Source: Nitrincola sp048264025 (lineage in GTDB: Bacteria > Pseudomonadota > Gammaproteobacteria > Pseudomonadales > Balneatricaceae). From it: 64,000 nucleotides of DNA. This document shows positions 19,283-27,247 of this stretch, one piece after another. Numbering within the stretch: position 1 is the first letter of the stretch; the number at the start of each line of letters is the position of its first letter. The notes beneath the pieces are model-generated. The model searched no databases and was not told where the DNA came from. It saw nothing but the letters and a program-made list of their open reading frames with translations. The stretch covers positions 84,910 through 148,909 of the forward strand of contig NZ_JBLXDN010000009.1 in assembly GCF_048264025.1 (NCBI RefSeq), given 5' to 3'. The translations under genes were made by a program, and so were the position numbers.

Positions 19283-19726
19283 ATGTTTCTGATTGGTTCG
19301 CATTACACTCGACTGATTTCTTTTAGTCTGTGGGTGATCATGATTCTAATCATAGCGGGTTGTTCGCTATCCACGAATTACTCTGGGCCTCCTATTGACT
19401 TAATCCTGGAGAATGTCAATTCAACAGATGAAACCGTCGTTTTGGAAGTCGAAGGAATGACCAAAGTCCAAGAGGATGATTCTTATGCAACGTGGAAAAT
19501 CAACGCAACTGTTGTTAAATCTTTCAAAGGGAAACTTACCTCAGGAGAAAATATCGAATATTTTCGAACTGTAGAAACTGACCTTGAAACAATGCAACAA
19601 GGAAGCCGCCATCTTGTCAGTTTCGTTTGGAAAGGGAACCATCTTATCATTCCCGATGTAGGCTATCACTTTGAGTCTTCTCTACAATTGGAAAAACACC
19701 TTACAGCCGCTCTTCAGTCACCCTAA
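19283..19726 (+). CDS. Hypothetical lipoprotein
   Basis: 147 residues. The N-terminus has a basic/hydrophobic stretch ending in lipobox IAGC near residue 27, so a lipoprotein is expected. The mature part is predicted to be a small beta-rich domain with 'YATWKINATVVKSFKG' and no recognisable motif. AAGGAG lies twelve bases before the ATG, a little far. The gene is AT-rich compared with its surroundings and has no operon partner, which suggests recent acquisition. I do not recognise the family. Confidence 0.55.
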   Translation: MFLIGSHYTRLISFSLWVIMILIIAGCSLSTNYSGPPIDLILENVNSTDETVVLEVEGMTKVQEDDSYATWKINATVVKSFKGKLTSGENIEYFRTVETDLETMQQGSRHLVSFVWKGNHLIIPDVGYHFESSLQLEKHLTAALQSP

Positions 19727-19841
19727 CACTCAAGTTTTGAAGCTCACATGGCACCTTTATTTTCATAGCCAGACAACCAAACCATGGAGGATCTATATAA
19801 AAGATGACATAAATAGTAAAGCCCTATATGAGTTTATCAGG

Positions 19842-20693
19842 TCAAACAGCTGAAAAATTTCGTAACTGCTGAATTTCTTCAGGCCAGATGGCTGGCTCAA
19901 TGGTTTCTAGTATCAAGGGCATGCGTTGAAAACGTGGATCCTGTAGCAGGTACTCGAATACCGGCCAGCCAATTTCGCCCTGCCCCAGTGAGTGGTGGCG
20001 ATCAATACGACTTCCCAAGCCGCCCTTGGAGTCATTCAGATGCATTGCCTTCAAATAGGAAAACCCCACCAGTCGTTCAAACTCAGCAAAGGTTTGCTCA
20101 CAGGCTTCAGGGGTGCGCAGATCATAACCAGCCGCAAAGATATGACAAGTATCGATGCAAACGCCGATCCGCGTTTTATCTGTGACCTGCTCTATGATTT
20201 CTGCCAGATGCTCGAAACGATTGCCCAAATTACTTCCCTGGCCAGCGGTTGCCTCTAGTACCGCCGTCACACCCTCAGTCTGATCCAAGGCCTGGTTGAT
20301 TGATTCTGCTATCCGGGTCAGACATTCCGACTCACTGATTTCACGCAGGTGACTGCCGGGATGAAAATTCAACCAGACCAGCCCCAGCTGTTTACAGCGC
20401 TGTATTTCATCCACAAAAGCCGCCCGTGATTTAGCCAGCGCCTCGGCATCAGGGTGCCCGAGGTTAATCAGATAGCTATCATGCGGCAGCACCTGCTCTG
20501 GACTAAAACCATACTGAGCACAGCGCTGCTTAAAGGCGGAGATACTGGTTTCAGTTAAGGGTTTGGCGTCCCAGCGGCGCTGATTTTTGGTAAACAGAGC
20601 AAAGGCATTAGCCCCGATGGCCTGCGCATTCTCAGGTGCATTTTCAACACCCCCTGAGGCGCTGACATGCGCGCCGATCCAGTACTCACTCAC
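19842..20693 (-). CDS. nfo: Endonuclease IV (AP endonuclease)
   Basis: 283 residues (E. coli Nfo 285). Start 'YWIGAHVSASGG', then 'NFHPGS', 'LEATAGQG', 'GVCIDTCHIFAAGYD', 'HLNDSKGGLGSRIDRH' and 'LETI', which together supply the trinuclear zinc site of the AP endonuclease 2 family. It cuts 5' to abasic sites in base-excision repair. The start codon is GTG with AGGAG five bases upstream. It follows the glutaredoxin-like gene by 52 bp on the same strand. Confidence 0.95.
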   Translation of the reverse strand: MSEYWIGAHVSASGGVENAPENAQAIGANAFALFTKNQRRWDAKPLTETSISAFKQRCAQYGFSPEQVLPHDSYLINLGHPDAEALAKSRAAFVDEIQRCKQLGLVWLNFHPGSHLREISESECLTRIAESINQALDQTEGVTAVLEATAGQGSNLGNRFEHLAEIIEQVTDKTRIGVCIDTCHIFAAGYDLRTPEACEQTFAEFERLVGFSYLKAMHLNDSKGGLGSRIDRHHSLGQGEIGWPVFEYLLQDPRFQRMPLILETIEPAIWPEEIQQLRNFSAV

Positions 20694-20745
20694 AAAAATC
20701 TCCTGTCACCTGGATGTTGATTACACTGACCTGGTAAATAGCCTA

Positions 20746-21111
20746 TTAGCCAAAACGTTGTTCAAGGTACGTATTGATAGCCGCTGATTCGTACAACCAG
20801 GTAACCCGGTCAGCTTCTTCAATCCGCAGACAAGGCACCTGAATTTTGCCACCCTGCTGTTGCAGTTCCTCACGTGCCTGTGGATCATTCTTGGCGTCAC
20901 GTAAAGCCACATTCAGATTCAGTCGGTGCATTGAGCGACGGGTTTTTACACAAAACGGGCAGGCATGGAACTGATACAGGGCCAACTTCTGTGTGGCCTG
21001 GTCAACCTCAGCTTGCAACTCAGCCGGACGAGGCATCTTGCGAGGACGGGTAATAAAGTCGATAAAGATAATCAAATTTCCCAAGCCATTGCGTAACGCT
21101 TTTACTAACAT
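20746..21111 (-). CDS. Glutaredoxin-like / GST N-terminal thioredoxin-fold protein
   Basis: 121 residues. An N-terminal hydrophobic/basic stretch ('LGNLIIFIDFITRPRKM') precedes a thioredoxin-fold domain with the redox pair CPFC (about residues 56-59), a cis-Pro in 'QVPCLRI' and 'ESAAINTYLEQRF', the typical end of the glutathione S-transferase N-terminal domain. Expected to act as a glutathione-dependent thiol oxidoreductase. The N-terminal helix could anchor it to the membrane. Distinct from classic GrxC by length. Confidence 0.8.
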   Translation of the reverse strand: MLVKALRNGLGNLIIFIDFITRPRKMPRPAELQAEVDQATQKLALYQFHACPFCVKTRRSMHRLNLNVALRDAKNDPQAREELQQQGGKIQVPCLRIEEADRVTWLYESAAINTYLEQRFG

Positions 21112-21234
21112 AATCGTCTCACCTGCCGTTAAATCGAAGGCGCAGAGTTTAACAGAATCTGGTGGTTTTAGCAGGCAAACCGAGGCTCATCCAGGGTAAT
21201 CTCACTATCTTGCACTCATAACAACGTGGCTTAG

Positions 21235-21342
21235 AGGGCCAATGGGATCGGGTCTGTCTGACTCGCCGTAAACCCATCCCTGGGGGCTCCAGCGCGCCAT
21301 CCATGGCGCACAGGGTCAGCCACATCCGATCCCATCAGCCCT
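21235..21342. repeat. Palindromic intergenic element 1
   Basis: Outer arms 21235-21251 and 21326-21342 match in 15 of 17 positions (core ATGGGATCGG / CCGATCCCAT), and the pairing continues inward imperfectly for about 13 more bases. The centre holds a perfect hairpin GCGCCAT-CC-ATGGCGC (21294-21309). The 'CCATGG' centred hairpin resembles REP-like repeats I remember from related marine genera, but I could not compare. Confidence 0.65.
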
Positions 21343-21482
21343 CACCAACTTGAGTGCCAGCGTAAAGCCGGTTTCAAACTGCCACTTGCCAAAGCTCTTT
21401 GCCATATCTCCGAATCATGGGCTTAATTCGGTTTTCCATGCCATACGGTGATGTTTATCCTGAAACTGGCACAGGGCTGTGG

Positions 21483-21592
21483 GCGGGGTGGTGGTATCGC
21501 TTTGGTGAGACCGTCTGCCACCAGGACGGTGGCAGCCGAGCGGTCATGGATGACGAAAAGCGTGTCACACCAAAGCGATACCACTACCCCGC
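21483..21592. repeat. Palindromic intergenic element 2 (29-bp arms)
   Basis: Arms 21483-21511 and 21564-21592 are inverted copies, identical at 27 of 29 positions. The 52-bp interior contains two further perfect hairpins: CTGCCACC-aggac-GGTGGCAG (21515-21535) and GTCAT-gg-ATGAC (21543-21554). Folded, it would be a three-way junction. No transposase gene is adjacent, so it may be a non-autonomous mobile element or a structured RNA/DNA signal. Confidence 0.7.
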
Positions 21593-21649
21593 GTGGCACT
21601 ACAACAGCGTAATGCCAACAGAAAAGCCAGAAAAAGGGTACTGACCCCT

Positions 21650-21687
21650 TTTAAAAGAAAAAGCCCGGAAGACTGGGCAACCGGGCT
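21650..21687 (-). terminator. Rho-independent terminator of ahpC-ahpF
   Basis: On the minus strand, AGCCCGG (from 21687) pairs with CCGGGCT (to 21662) over a 12-base loop and is followed by TTTTTCTTTT. It lies 26 bp after the ahpF stop. Confidence 0.85.
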
Positions 21688-21712
21688 ATAAAGGGGGGGA
21701 ACGCTGTTACGA

Positions 21713-23281
21713 TCAGGCAGCGGCTTCGTCTTCCACTGAAGAGCGGATCAGATAATCAAATGCACCCAGCGCCGCTGCGGAGCCATTGCCCATGGCAATG
21801 ATAATCTGTTTATAAGGCACGTTTGTGACATCACCGGCAGCAAACACACCCGGAAGATGCGTTTCGCCGTGGCTATTAACTTCGATTTCACCAAAACGCG
21901 ACAGTTCCATCACGTCTTTCAGCCAATCGGTATTCGGTACCAGACCGATCTGTACAAAGATACCCGCCACATCCAGGTCGTACAGCTGGTTATCGGTACG
22001 GTCTTTATAAGTCAAGCCGATCACTTTTTTACCATCACCACGCACTTGGGTGGTTTGTGCCATTTTAATGATGGTGATATTGGCCATGGAGGCCGCTTTT
22101 TTCTGCAATACCGCATCGGCACGCAGTGTGTCACCGAACTCCAGCACGGTGACATGCTCAACAATACCGGCCAGGTCGATAGCCGCTTCGATACCGGAGT
22201 TACCACCGCCAATAACCGCTACACGCTTGCCTTTAAACAACGGGCCGTCACAGTGCGGGCAATAGGCTACGCCTTTGCCACGGTACTCCTGCTCACCGGG
22301 CACGTTCATTTCGCGCCAGCGCGCACCGGTTGCCAGAATAACCGACTTACTTTTCAGGGTGGCGCCATTTTCCAGATCGATTTCAATCAGTTTTTCACGA
22401 CGCAGTTTGCGTGCACGCTGATTATCCATCACATCAACGTCATACTCTTTAACATGCTGTTCCAGGCTGGCAACCAGTTTAGGGCCTTCGGTATAGTTCA
22501 CCGAGATAAAATTCTCAATGCCGACCGTATCCATCACCTGTCCACCAAAACGATCAGCCACCAGACCGGTGCGAATACCTTTACGTGCGGCGTAGATAGC
22601 AGCAGCTGCACCGGCAGGTCCACCACCTACGATGAGCACATCGTAAGGATCTTTTTCATTCAAACTTGCCGCTTCCCGCTTAGCCGCACCTGAGTCCACT
22701 TTGCCCAAGATTTCTTTCAGCGTCATACGGCCCTGACCAAAGGGCTTGCCATTCAGCAGCACAGTCGGAACGGCCATGATTTCCCGCTCGGTGACTTCAT
22801 CCTGAAACAAGGCGCCATCGATCATCACACTGGTGACATTCGGGTTAAGTACTGCCATCAGGTTCAGCGCCTGAACCACATCCGGACAGTTCTGACAGGA
22901 GAGTGAAATATAGGTTTCAAAGTGAAACTCACCTTCCAGGCTTTTGGCCTGCTCAATCAAAGCGGCTTCCGCTTTGGAAGGGTAACCACCGGTCTGCAGC
23001 AGAGCCAGCACCAGTGAGGTAAATTCGTGCCCCATTGGAATACCGGCAAAACGCACACGTGCGGTCTCACCGACCGGCGCTATCGCCATACTCGGGGTTC
23101 TTTCGCTGCCATCGGTCAGCTGCTTGAGGCTGATTTTGTCGCTCAGCTCAGCTATTTCCTGACACAATCCAAGCAGTTCTTTTGATTTTGCACTTTCGTC
23201 AGTGGACACAGTAATCTCAATCGGATTAACGATATTCTGCAGATAAGTGTCCAGTTGCTTCTTAAGATTCGCATCCAACAT
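21713..23281 (-). CDS. ahpF: Alkyl hydroperoxide reductase subunit F
   Basis: 522 residues from ATG 23281 ('MLDANLKKQL'), equal in length to E. coli AhpF (521); AAAGGA lies eight bases upstream. A longer in-frame start at 23359 would overlap the intergenic leader and is rejected. Domains: tandem thioredoxin folds with CQNC (N-terminal dithiol), FAD site 'VGGGPAGAAAA', the second redox pair CPHC in 'YCPHCDG', NAD(P)H site 'IGGGNSGIEAA', and 'GVFAAGDV'. It passes electrons from NADH to AhpC for peroxide removal. It follows ahpC by 89 bp. Confidence 0.95.
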   Translation of the reverse strand: MLDANLKKQLDTYLQNIVNPIEITVSTDESAKSKELLGLCQEIAELSDKISLKQLTDGSERTPSMAIAPVGETARVRFAGIPMGHEFTSLVLALLQTGGYPSKAEAALIEQAKSLEGEFHFETYISLSCQNCPDVVQALNLMAVLNPNVTSVMIDGALFQDEVTEREIMAVPTVLLNGKPFGQGRMTLKEILGKVDSGAAKREAASLNEKDPYDVLIVGGGPAGAAAAIYAARKGIRTGLVADRFGGQVMDTVGIENFISVNYTEGPKLVASLEQHVKEYDVDVMDNQRARKLRREKLIEIDLENGATLKSKSVILATGARWREMNVPGEQEYRGKGVAYCPHCDGPLFKGKRVAVIGGGNSGIEAAIDLAGIVEHVTVLEFGDTLRADAVLQKKAASMANITIIKMAQTTQVRGDGKKVIGLTYKDRTDNQLYDLDVAGIFVQIGLVPNTDWLKDVMELSRFGEIEVNSHGETHLPGVFAAGDVTNVPYKQIIIAMGNGSAAALGAFDYLIRSSVEDEAAA

Positions 23282-23370
23282 GAGACCGTCCTTTAACGAT
23301 AAGGAAATTAAATTCGGAGGGTATTGAAGCCGGCCCAGGTACTGGACCGGCTGAGTCAACAGATCAGAGT

Positions 23371-23934
23371 TTAGATCTTGCCAACGAGGTCCAGAGAAGG
23401 TGACAGAGTTTCTTCACCTGGCTGCCAGGAAGCAGGGCAAACTTCGCCGTCATGGCTAGCTACATACTGAGCGGCCTGGATTTTACGAACCAGCTCTTTA
23501 GCTGAACGGCCAATACCCAGATCGTGAATCTCAGCGACTTTGATCTCGCCTTCAGGATTGATCACGAACGTACCGCGCAGTGCCAGACCATCTTCCTCGA
23601 TCATCACGTCGAAATTACGTGAAATCACACCCGTTGGGTCAGCAAGCATTGGGAACTGGATTTTTTTGATGGTGTCGGACGCATCATGCCAAGCTTTGTG
23701 GGTAAAGTGAGTATCAGTTGATACAGAGTAAACTTCAACGCCCATTTCCTGCAGTTTCGGATAGAAATCTGCCAGATCACCCAGCTCAGTTGGGCATACA
23801 AAGGTGAAATCGGCTGGATAGAAGAATACGACTGACCACTTGCCTTTCAGGTCAGCATCAGATACCTGAACGAACTCACCATTGTGGTAAGCCGTAGCGT
23901 GGAAAGGTTTAACTTCAGTGTTAATCAGTGACAT
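23371..23934 (-). CDS. ahpC: Alkyl hydroperoxide reductase subunit C (peroxiredoxin)
   Basis: 187 residues, the same as E. coli AhpC. The peroxidatic Cys lies in 'FYPADFTFVCPTEL' and the resolving Cys in 'GEVCPASW', so it is a typical 2-Cys peroxiredoxin reduced by AhpF. Ribosome site AGGAG is six to eight bases before ATG. The 100-bp upstream gap (to recJ) should hold the promoter. I looked for an OxyR tetrad of ATAG/CTAT boxes there and did not find a convincing one. Confidence 0.96.
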   Translation of the reverse strand: MSLINTEVKPFHATAYHNGEFVQVSDADLKGKWSVVFFYPADFTFVCPTELGDLADFYPKLQEMGVEVYSVSTDTHFTHKAWHDASDTIKKIQFPMLADPTGVISRNFDVMIEEDGLALRGTFVINPEGEIKVAEIHDLGIGRSAKELVRKIQAAQYVASHDGEVCPASWQPGEETLSPSLDLVGKI

Positions 23935-24038
23935 TTTGTTCTCCTGTTAAGGTTGTCGTTATTCAACAAGTCCATAATAGGAAACTTTTAAGCCTTTGGG
24001 AAATTAATATATGTTAACAGATCGATTGATTTTATTTA

Positions 24039-25775
24039 TCAGGAGGCGGGTATCACTTGGTCAACCATCAATTGCAAGCTAACCTGTCCGCGAAACTCAT
24101 TGCGAGACAAGCGATAAACCAAATGTACTTGCTGTACAGATTCATCTGGCCAGAGCTCAGTATCCACATTGAAGGCTATCGCGTCCACTGCTAATGAGCC
24201 TCCGACCGGCATGACCACCAGCTTCAGGTGACGATAGCCGACAATGCGCTGCTGTAACACCCGGAATTCACCATCAAACACAGGTTCCGGGAATTGATGC
24301 CCCCAGGGACCGGCATCCTGCAACAACGCCGCCAGTTCCAGGGTTAAGTCGGTTTCTGTCAAAGCTCCATCGGTCATCAAAATACGCTGGAGATCCTGAG
24401 TCGATAAACGCGCCCTGACTTCCTGATCAAACGCCTGACGAAACGCGTCCAGATCCTGGCGTGCCAGGGATAAGCCAGCCGCCATGGCATGGCCACCAAA
24501 TTTACGTAACAACCCAGGATGACGCGCCGCTATAGCATCTAGTCCATCACGAATATGAAACCCTGGAATGGAACGTGCTGATCCTTTAACCTCATCCCCT
24601 TCTCCCGGGGCAAACGCAATCACCGGACGATGCAGGCGCTCTTTGATACGTGAAGCCAGTATACCCACCACGCCCTGATGCCAGCTCGGGTCAAACAGGC
24701 ACACCCCCCAGGGCATTTCAGTATCATTCAATGGTAAGTCAGCCAGTATATCCAAGGCCTGCTGCTGCATCTCACGTTCAATACTGCGCCGCTCGATATT
24801 CAGATCATTAAGCATCTGCGCGATTTCTTGCGCCTGCTGTGGGTCATCACACAGCAGGCATTCAATACCAATCGACATATCTTCCAGACGGCCAGCGGCA
24901 TTCAGTCGCGGCGCGATAGCAAACCCCAGATCCGCCGCCATCAATTGCTCCCGACGGCGCCCGGCCACCTCCAGCAGCGCCAGAATACCAGGGCGCGCCT
25001 GGCCGGCACGGATACGTAACAAGCCTTGATGTACCAGGGTGCGGTTATTGTGCTCCAGCGCCACCACATCAGCCACAGTGCCCAGCGCTACCAGATCCAG
25101 CAGACTGGCGAGGTTCGGGGCTTGAATACCCTGCTGGTCAAAATAGCCCTGCTGCAACAACGCTCGGCGCAACGCAATCATGACATAGAAAATCACCCCG
25201 ACACCGCAGGTAGACTTAGCCATGAATTCACAGCCTGACTGATTCGGGTTAACGATGGCACAGGCGGCAGGAAGCGCATCTCCCGGCAGGTGATGATCGG
25301 TAATGATCACATCCAGCCCAAGTTGCCGAGCCCGCTCGACCCCTTCCACACTGGAAATACCGTTATCGACTGTGACGATCAGCTGCGGTTGTTGTTGAGC
25401 TGCCACCTCGACTATTTCTGGACTCAAGCCATAACCAAATTCAAAGCGATTAGGCACCAGATAGCTGACTTTCTTCGCCCCCATCATCCGTAGCGCCAGC
25501 ATTACCAAGGCCGTACTGGTGGCACCATCACAATCAAAGTCACCAACAATCAGGATCGACTCCTGCTGTTTTAAGGCATCGACCAGCCGCGACACAGCCG
25601 TATCCATGCCTTTCATTCGACTATCGGGCAGCAATTCACGCAGGTTACGTCCAATCTGGGCTGGGTCGGTAATACCCCGTGCGGCATAAACCCGAGCCAA
25701 CACAGGATGGAGTGCCTCCAGGGCGGCGGCAGACTCGACAGTGGAAGTACGGCGTTGGATTAATGCAGAAGACAT
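24039..25775 (-). CDS. recJ: Single-stranded-DNA-specific exonuclease RecJ
   Basis: 578 residues (E. coli 577). DHH phosphoesterase motifs are present: 'VGDFDCDGATSTALV', 'TVDNGISS', 'IITDHHLPGD' and later 'GGHAMAAGLSL' (DHHA1 domain). It degrades single-stranded DNA 5' to 3' in recombination and mismatch repair. It follows thrC on the same strand by 66 bp, as in Pseudomonas. Confidence 0.96.
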   Translation of the reverse strand: MSSALIQRRTSTVESAAALEALHPVLARVYAARGITDPAQIGRNLRELLPDSRMKGMDTAVSRLVDALKQQESILIVGDFDCDGATSTALVMLALRMMGAKKVSYLVPNRFEFGYGLSPEIVEVAAQQQPQLIVTVDNGISSVEGVERARQLGLDVIITDHHLPGDALPAACAIVNPNQSGCEFMAKSTCGVGVIFYVMIALRRALLQQGYFDQQGIQAPNLASLLDLVALGTVADVVALEHNNRTLVHQGLLRIRAGQARPGILALLEVAGRRREQLMAADLGFAIAPRLNAAGRLEDMSIGIECLLCDDPQQAQEIAQMLNDLNIERRSIEREMQQQALDILADLPLNDTEMPWGVCLFDPSWHQGVVGILASRIKERLHRPVIAFAPGEGDEVKGSARSIPGFHIRDGLDAIAARHPGLLRKFGGHAMAAGLSLARQDLDAFRQAFDQEVRARLSTQDLQRILMTDGALTETDLTLELAALLQDAGPWGHQFPEPVFDGEFRVLQQRIVGYRHLKLVVMPVGGSLAVDAIAFNVDTELWPDESVQQVHLVYRLSRNEFRGQVSLQLMVDQVIPAS

Positions 25776-25841
25776 AAGGGATGCATAGCGCCAGTCAGAA
25801 CAATACTGGGCACCCGGTCACAGCCAGGGTGCCCACAGGAA

Positions 25842-27236
25842 TCAATCGCGGTGCACGTGCGATGCGATATACGCATGCACCTCGGCAAGGGATTTTGGCA
25901 ACACACTGAAGCGCTCTTCACGCTCCATCAGATCACTGAGACGGGCTGGCAACTGTGGAGCTTCCAGACCGGCTTTTACCACAGGTTCTGGGAACTTCAC
26001 CGGATGCGCTGTCGCCAGGGTGATCATCGGTACACTACGGTCCTTCCAGCACTCGCGTGCCGCTTTAAGTCCTATCGCTGTGTGTGGGTCGAGCAGGTAA
26101 CCGGTTTCAGCATGCACCTGTCGGATCACCTCACAGGTGGTCGCATCATCAACAGCATAACTGTCGAACAGCGCACGGACACTTTCCCAGCGCGCCGGTT
26201 CCAGCTGCACCGCTTCGGATTTGAAACGTTGCATCAGATCCGCCACGGCGGCCCCATCACGGCCATAGACATCAAACAGCAGGCGTTCAAAGTTTGATGA
26301 CACCATGATGTCCATGGACGGAGACAGGGTGTGCTCCAGCGTGCCTTTAGACATATCATTGCCGGAAATAACCCGGTGCAGGATATCGTTGCGATTGGTC
26401 GCAACTACGAGCTGCTGAATCGGCAAGCCCATTTGCTTGGCCAGGTAACCGGCAAAAATGTCACCAAAGTTGCCCGTAGGCACCGAGAAGGAAACCGGAC
26501 GATGCGGCCCACCAACCGCCAGTGAGGCGGAGAAATAGTAAACGATCTGGGCCATAATACGTGCCCAGTTGATCGAATTCACCGCGCCCAGCTTCAAGCC
26601 CTTAAGGAAGCGCTGATCCGCAAAGCTGTCTTTAACCATCTCCTGGCAATCATCAAAATTGCCTTCCAGGGCGATATTAAATACGTTATCGGCCAGAATG
26701 CTGGTCATCTGTCGACGCTGCACCTCAGACACCCGGTTGTAGGGGTGCATGATAAAAATATCCAGGTGTTTGCTGTGACGGCAGCCTTCTATCGCTGCCG
26801 ACCCGGTATCACCAGAGGTGGCGCCCATGATCACCAGACGCTCGCCACGCTCGGCCAGTACATGGTCCATCAGCCGTCCCAGCAGTTGCAGGGCGAAATC
26901 TTTAAACGCCAGGGTCGGACCATGAAACAGTTCCAGTATCCACTCGTTCTGCTCCAACTGCACCAGCGGCGCTACACCGCTGTGATCAAACACAGCATAG
27001 GTTTCATCCACCATCCGTTTCAGGTCTGCATCGCTGATACAGCCCTCCACGAACGGCTGAATGACCTTAAAAGCCAGTTCCGCATAAGAAAGCCCCGCCC
27101 AGGAAGCGATTTCATCCTGACTGAACACAGGCAGTTGCTCCGGCACATACAGGCCACCATCTTCGGCCAGACCGGCCAGCAACACATCAGAAAAGCTCAG
27201 TGAAGGAGCCTTTCCACGGGTAGAAATATATTTCAT
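25842..27236 (-). CDS. thrC: Threonine synthase
   Basis: 464 residues from ATG 27236 ('MKYISTRG'), which has GAGGAG eight bases upstream; a longer in-frame start at 27251 is less likely. The PLP lysine is in 'GPTLAFKDFALQ', and 'GATSGDTGSAAIEG' binds the phosphate. It makes threonine from O-phosphohomoserine. It starts 11 bp after the hom stop, so hom-thrC form one operon. Confidence 0.96.
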   Translation of the reverse strand: MKYISTRGKAPSLSFSDVLLAGLAEDGGLYVPEQLPVFSQDEIASWAGLSYAELAFKVIQPFVEGCISDADLKRMVDETYAVFDHSGVAPLVQLEQNEWILELFHGPTLAFKDFALQLLGRLMDHVLAERGERLVIMGATSGDTGSAAIEGCRHSKHLDIFIMHPYNRVSEVQRRQMTSILADNVFNIALEGNFDDCQEMVKDSFADQRFLKGLKLGAVNSINWARIMAQIVYYFSASLAVGGPHRPVSFSVPTGNFGDIFAGYLAKQMGLPIQQLVVATNRNDILHRVISGNDMSKGTLEHTLSPSMDIMVSSNFERLLFDVYGRDGAAVADLMQRFKSEAVQLEPARWESVRALFDSYAVDDATTCEVIRQVHAETGYLLDPHTAIGLKAARECWKDRSVPMITLATAHPVKFPEPVVKAGLEAPQLPARLSDLMEREERFSVLPKSLAEVHAYIASHVHRD

Positions 27237-27247
27237 TACCTGACTCC

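Larger units (their letters stand above)
21112..21712. other. 600-bp intergenic region made largely of palindromic elements
   Basis: Between the glutaredoxin-like gene and ahpF. It contains two independent long inverted-repeat elements (21235-21342 and 21483-21592), a 7-bp A/T-flanked hairpin (21632-21652) and the ahpF terminator. A 29-codon minus-strand frame (21316-21405) and an 81-codon plus-strand frame (21399-21644) lie inside; both are built partly from the repeats, and I do not call them genes. Confidence 0.6.

Noticed and set aside
21399..21644. 81-codon plus-strand frame between the glutaredoxin-like gene and ahpF
   Set aside because: Most of it is the inverted repeat of palindromic element 2 read in both arms; composition is not protein-like and there is no ribosome site.
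23935..24038. OxyR site in front of ahpC
   Set aside because: Only one ATAG was found and the other three tetrads are not in register.
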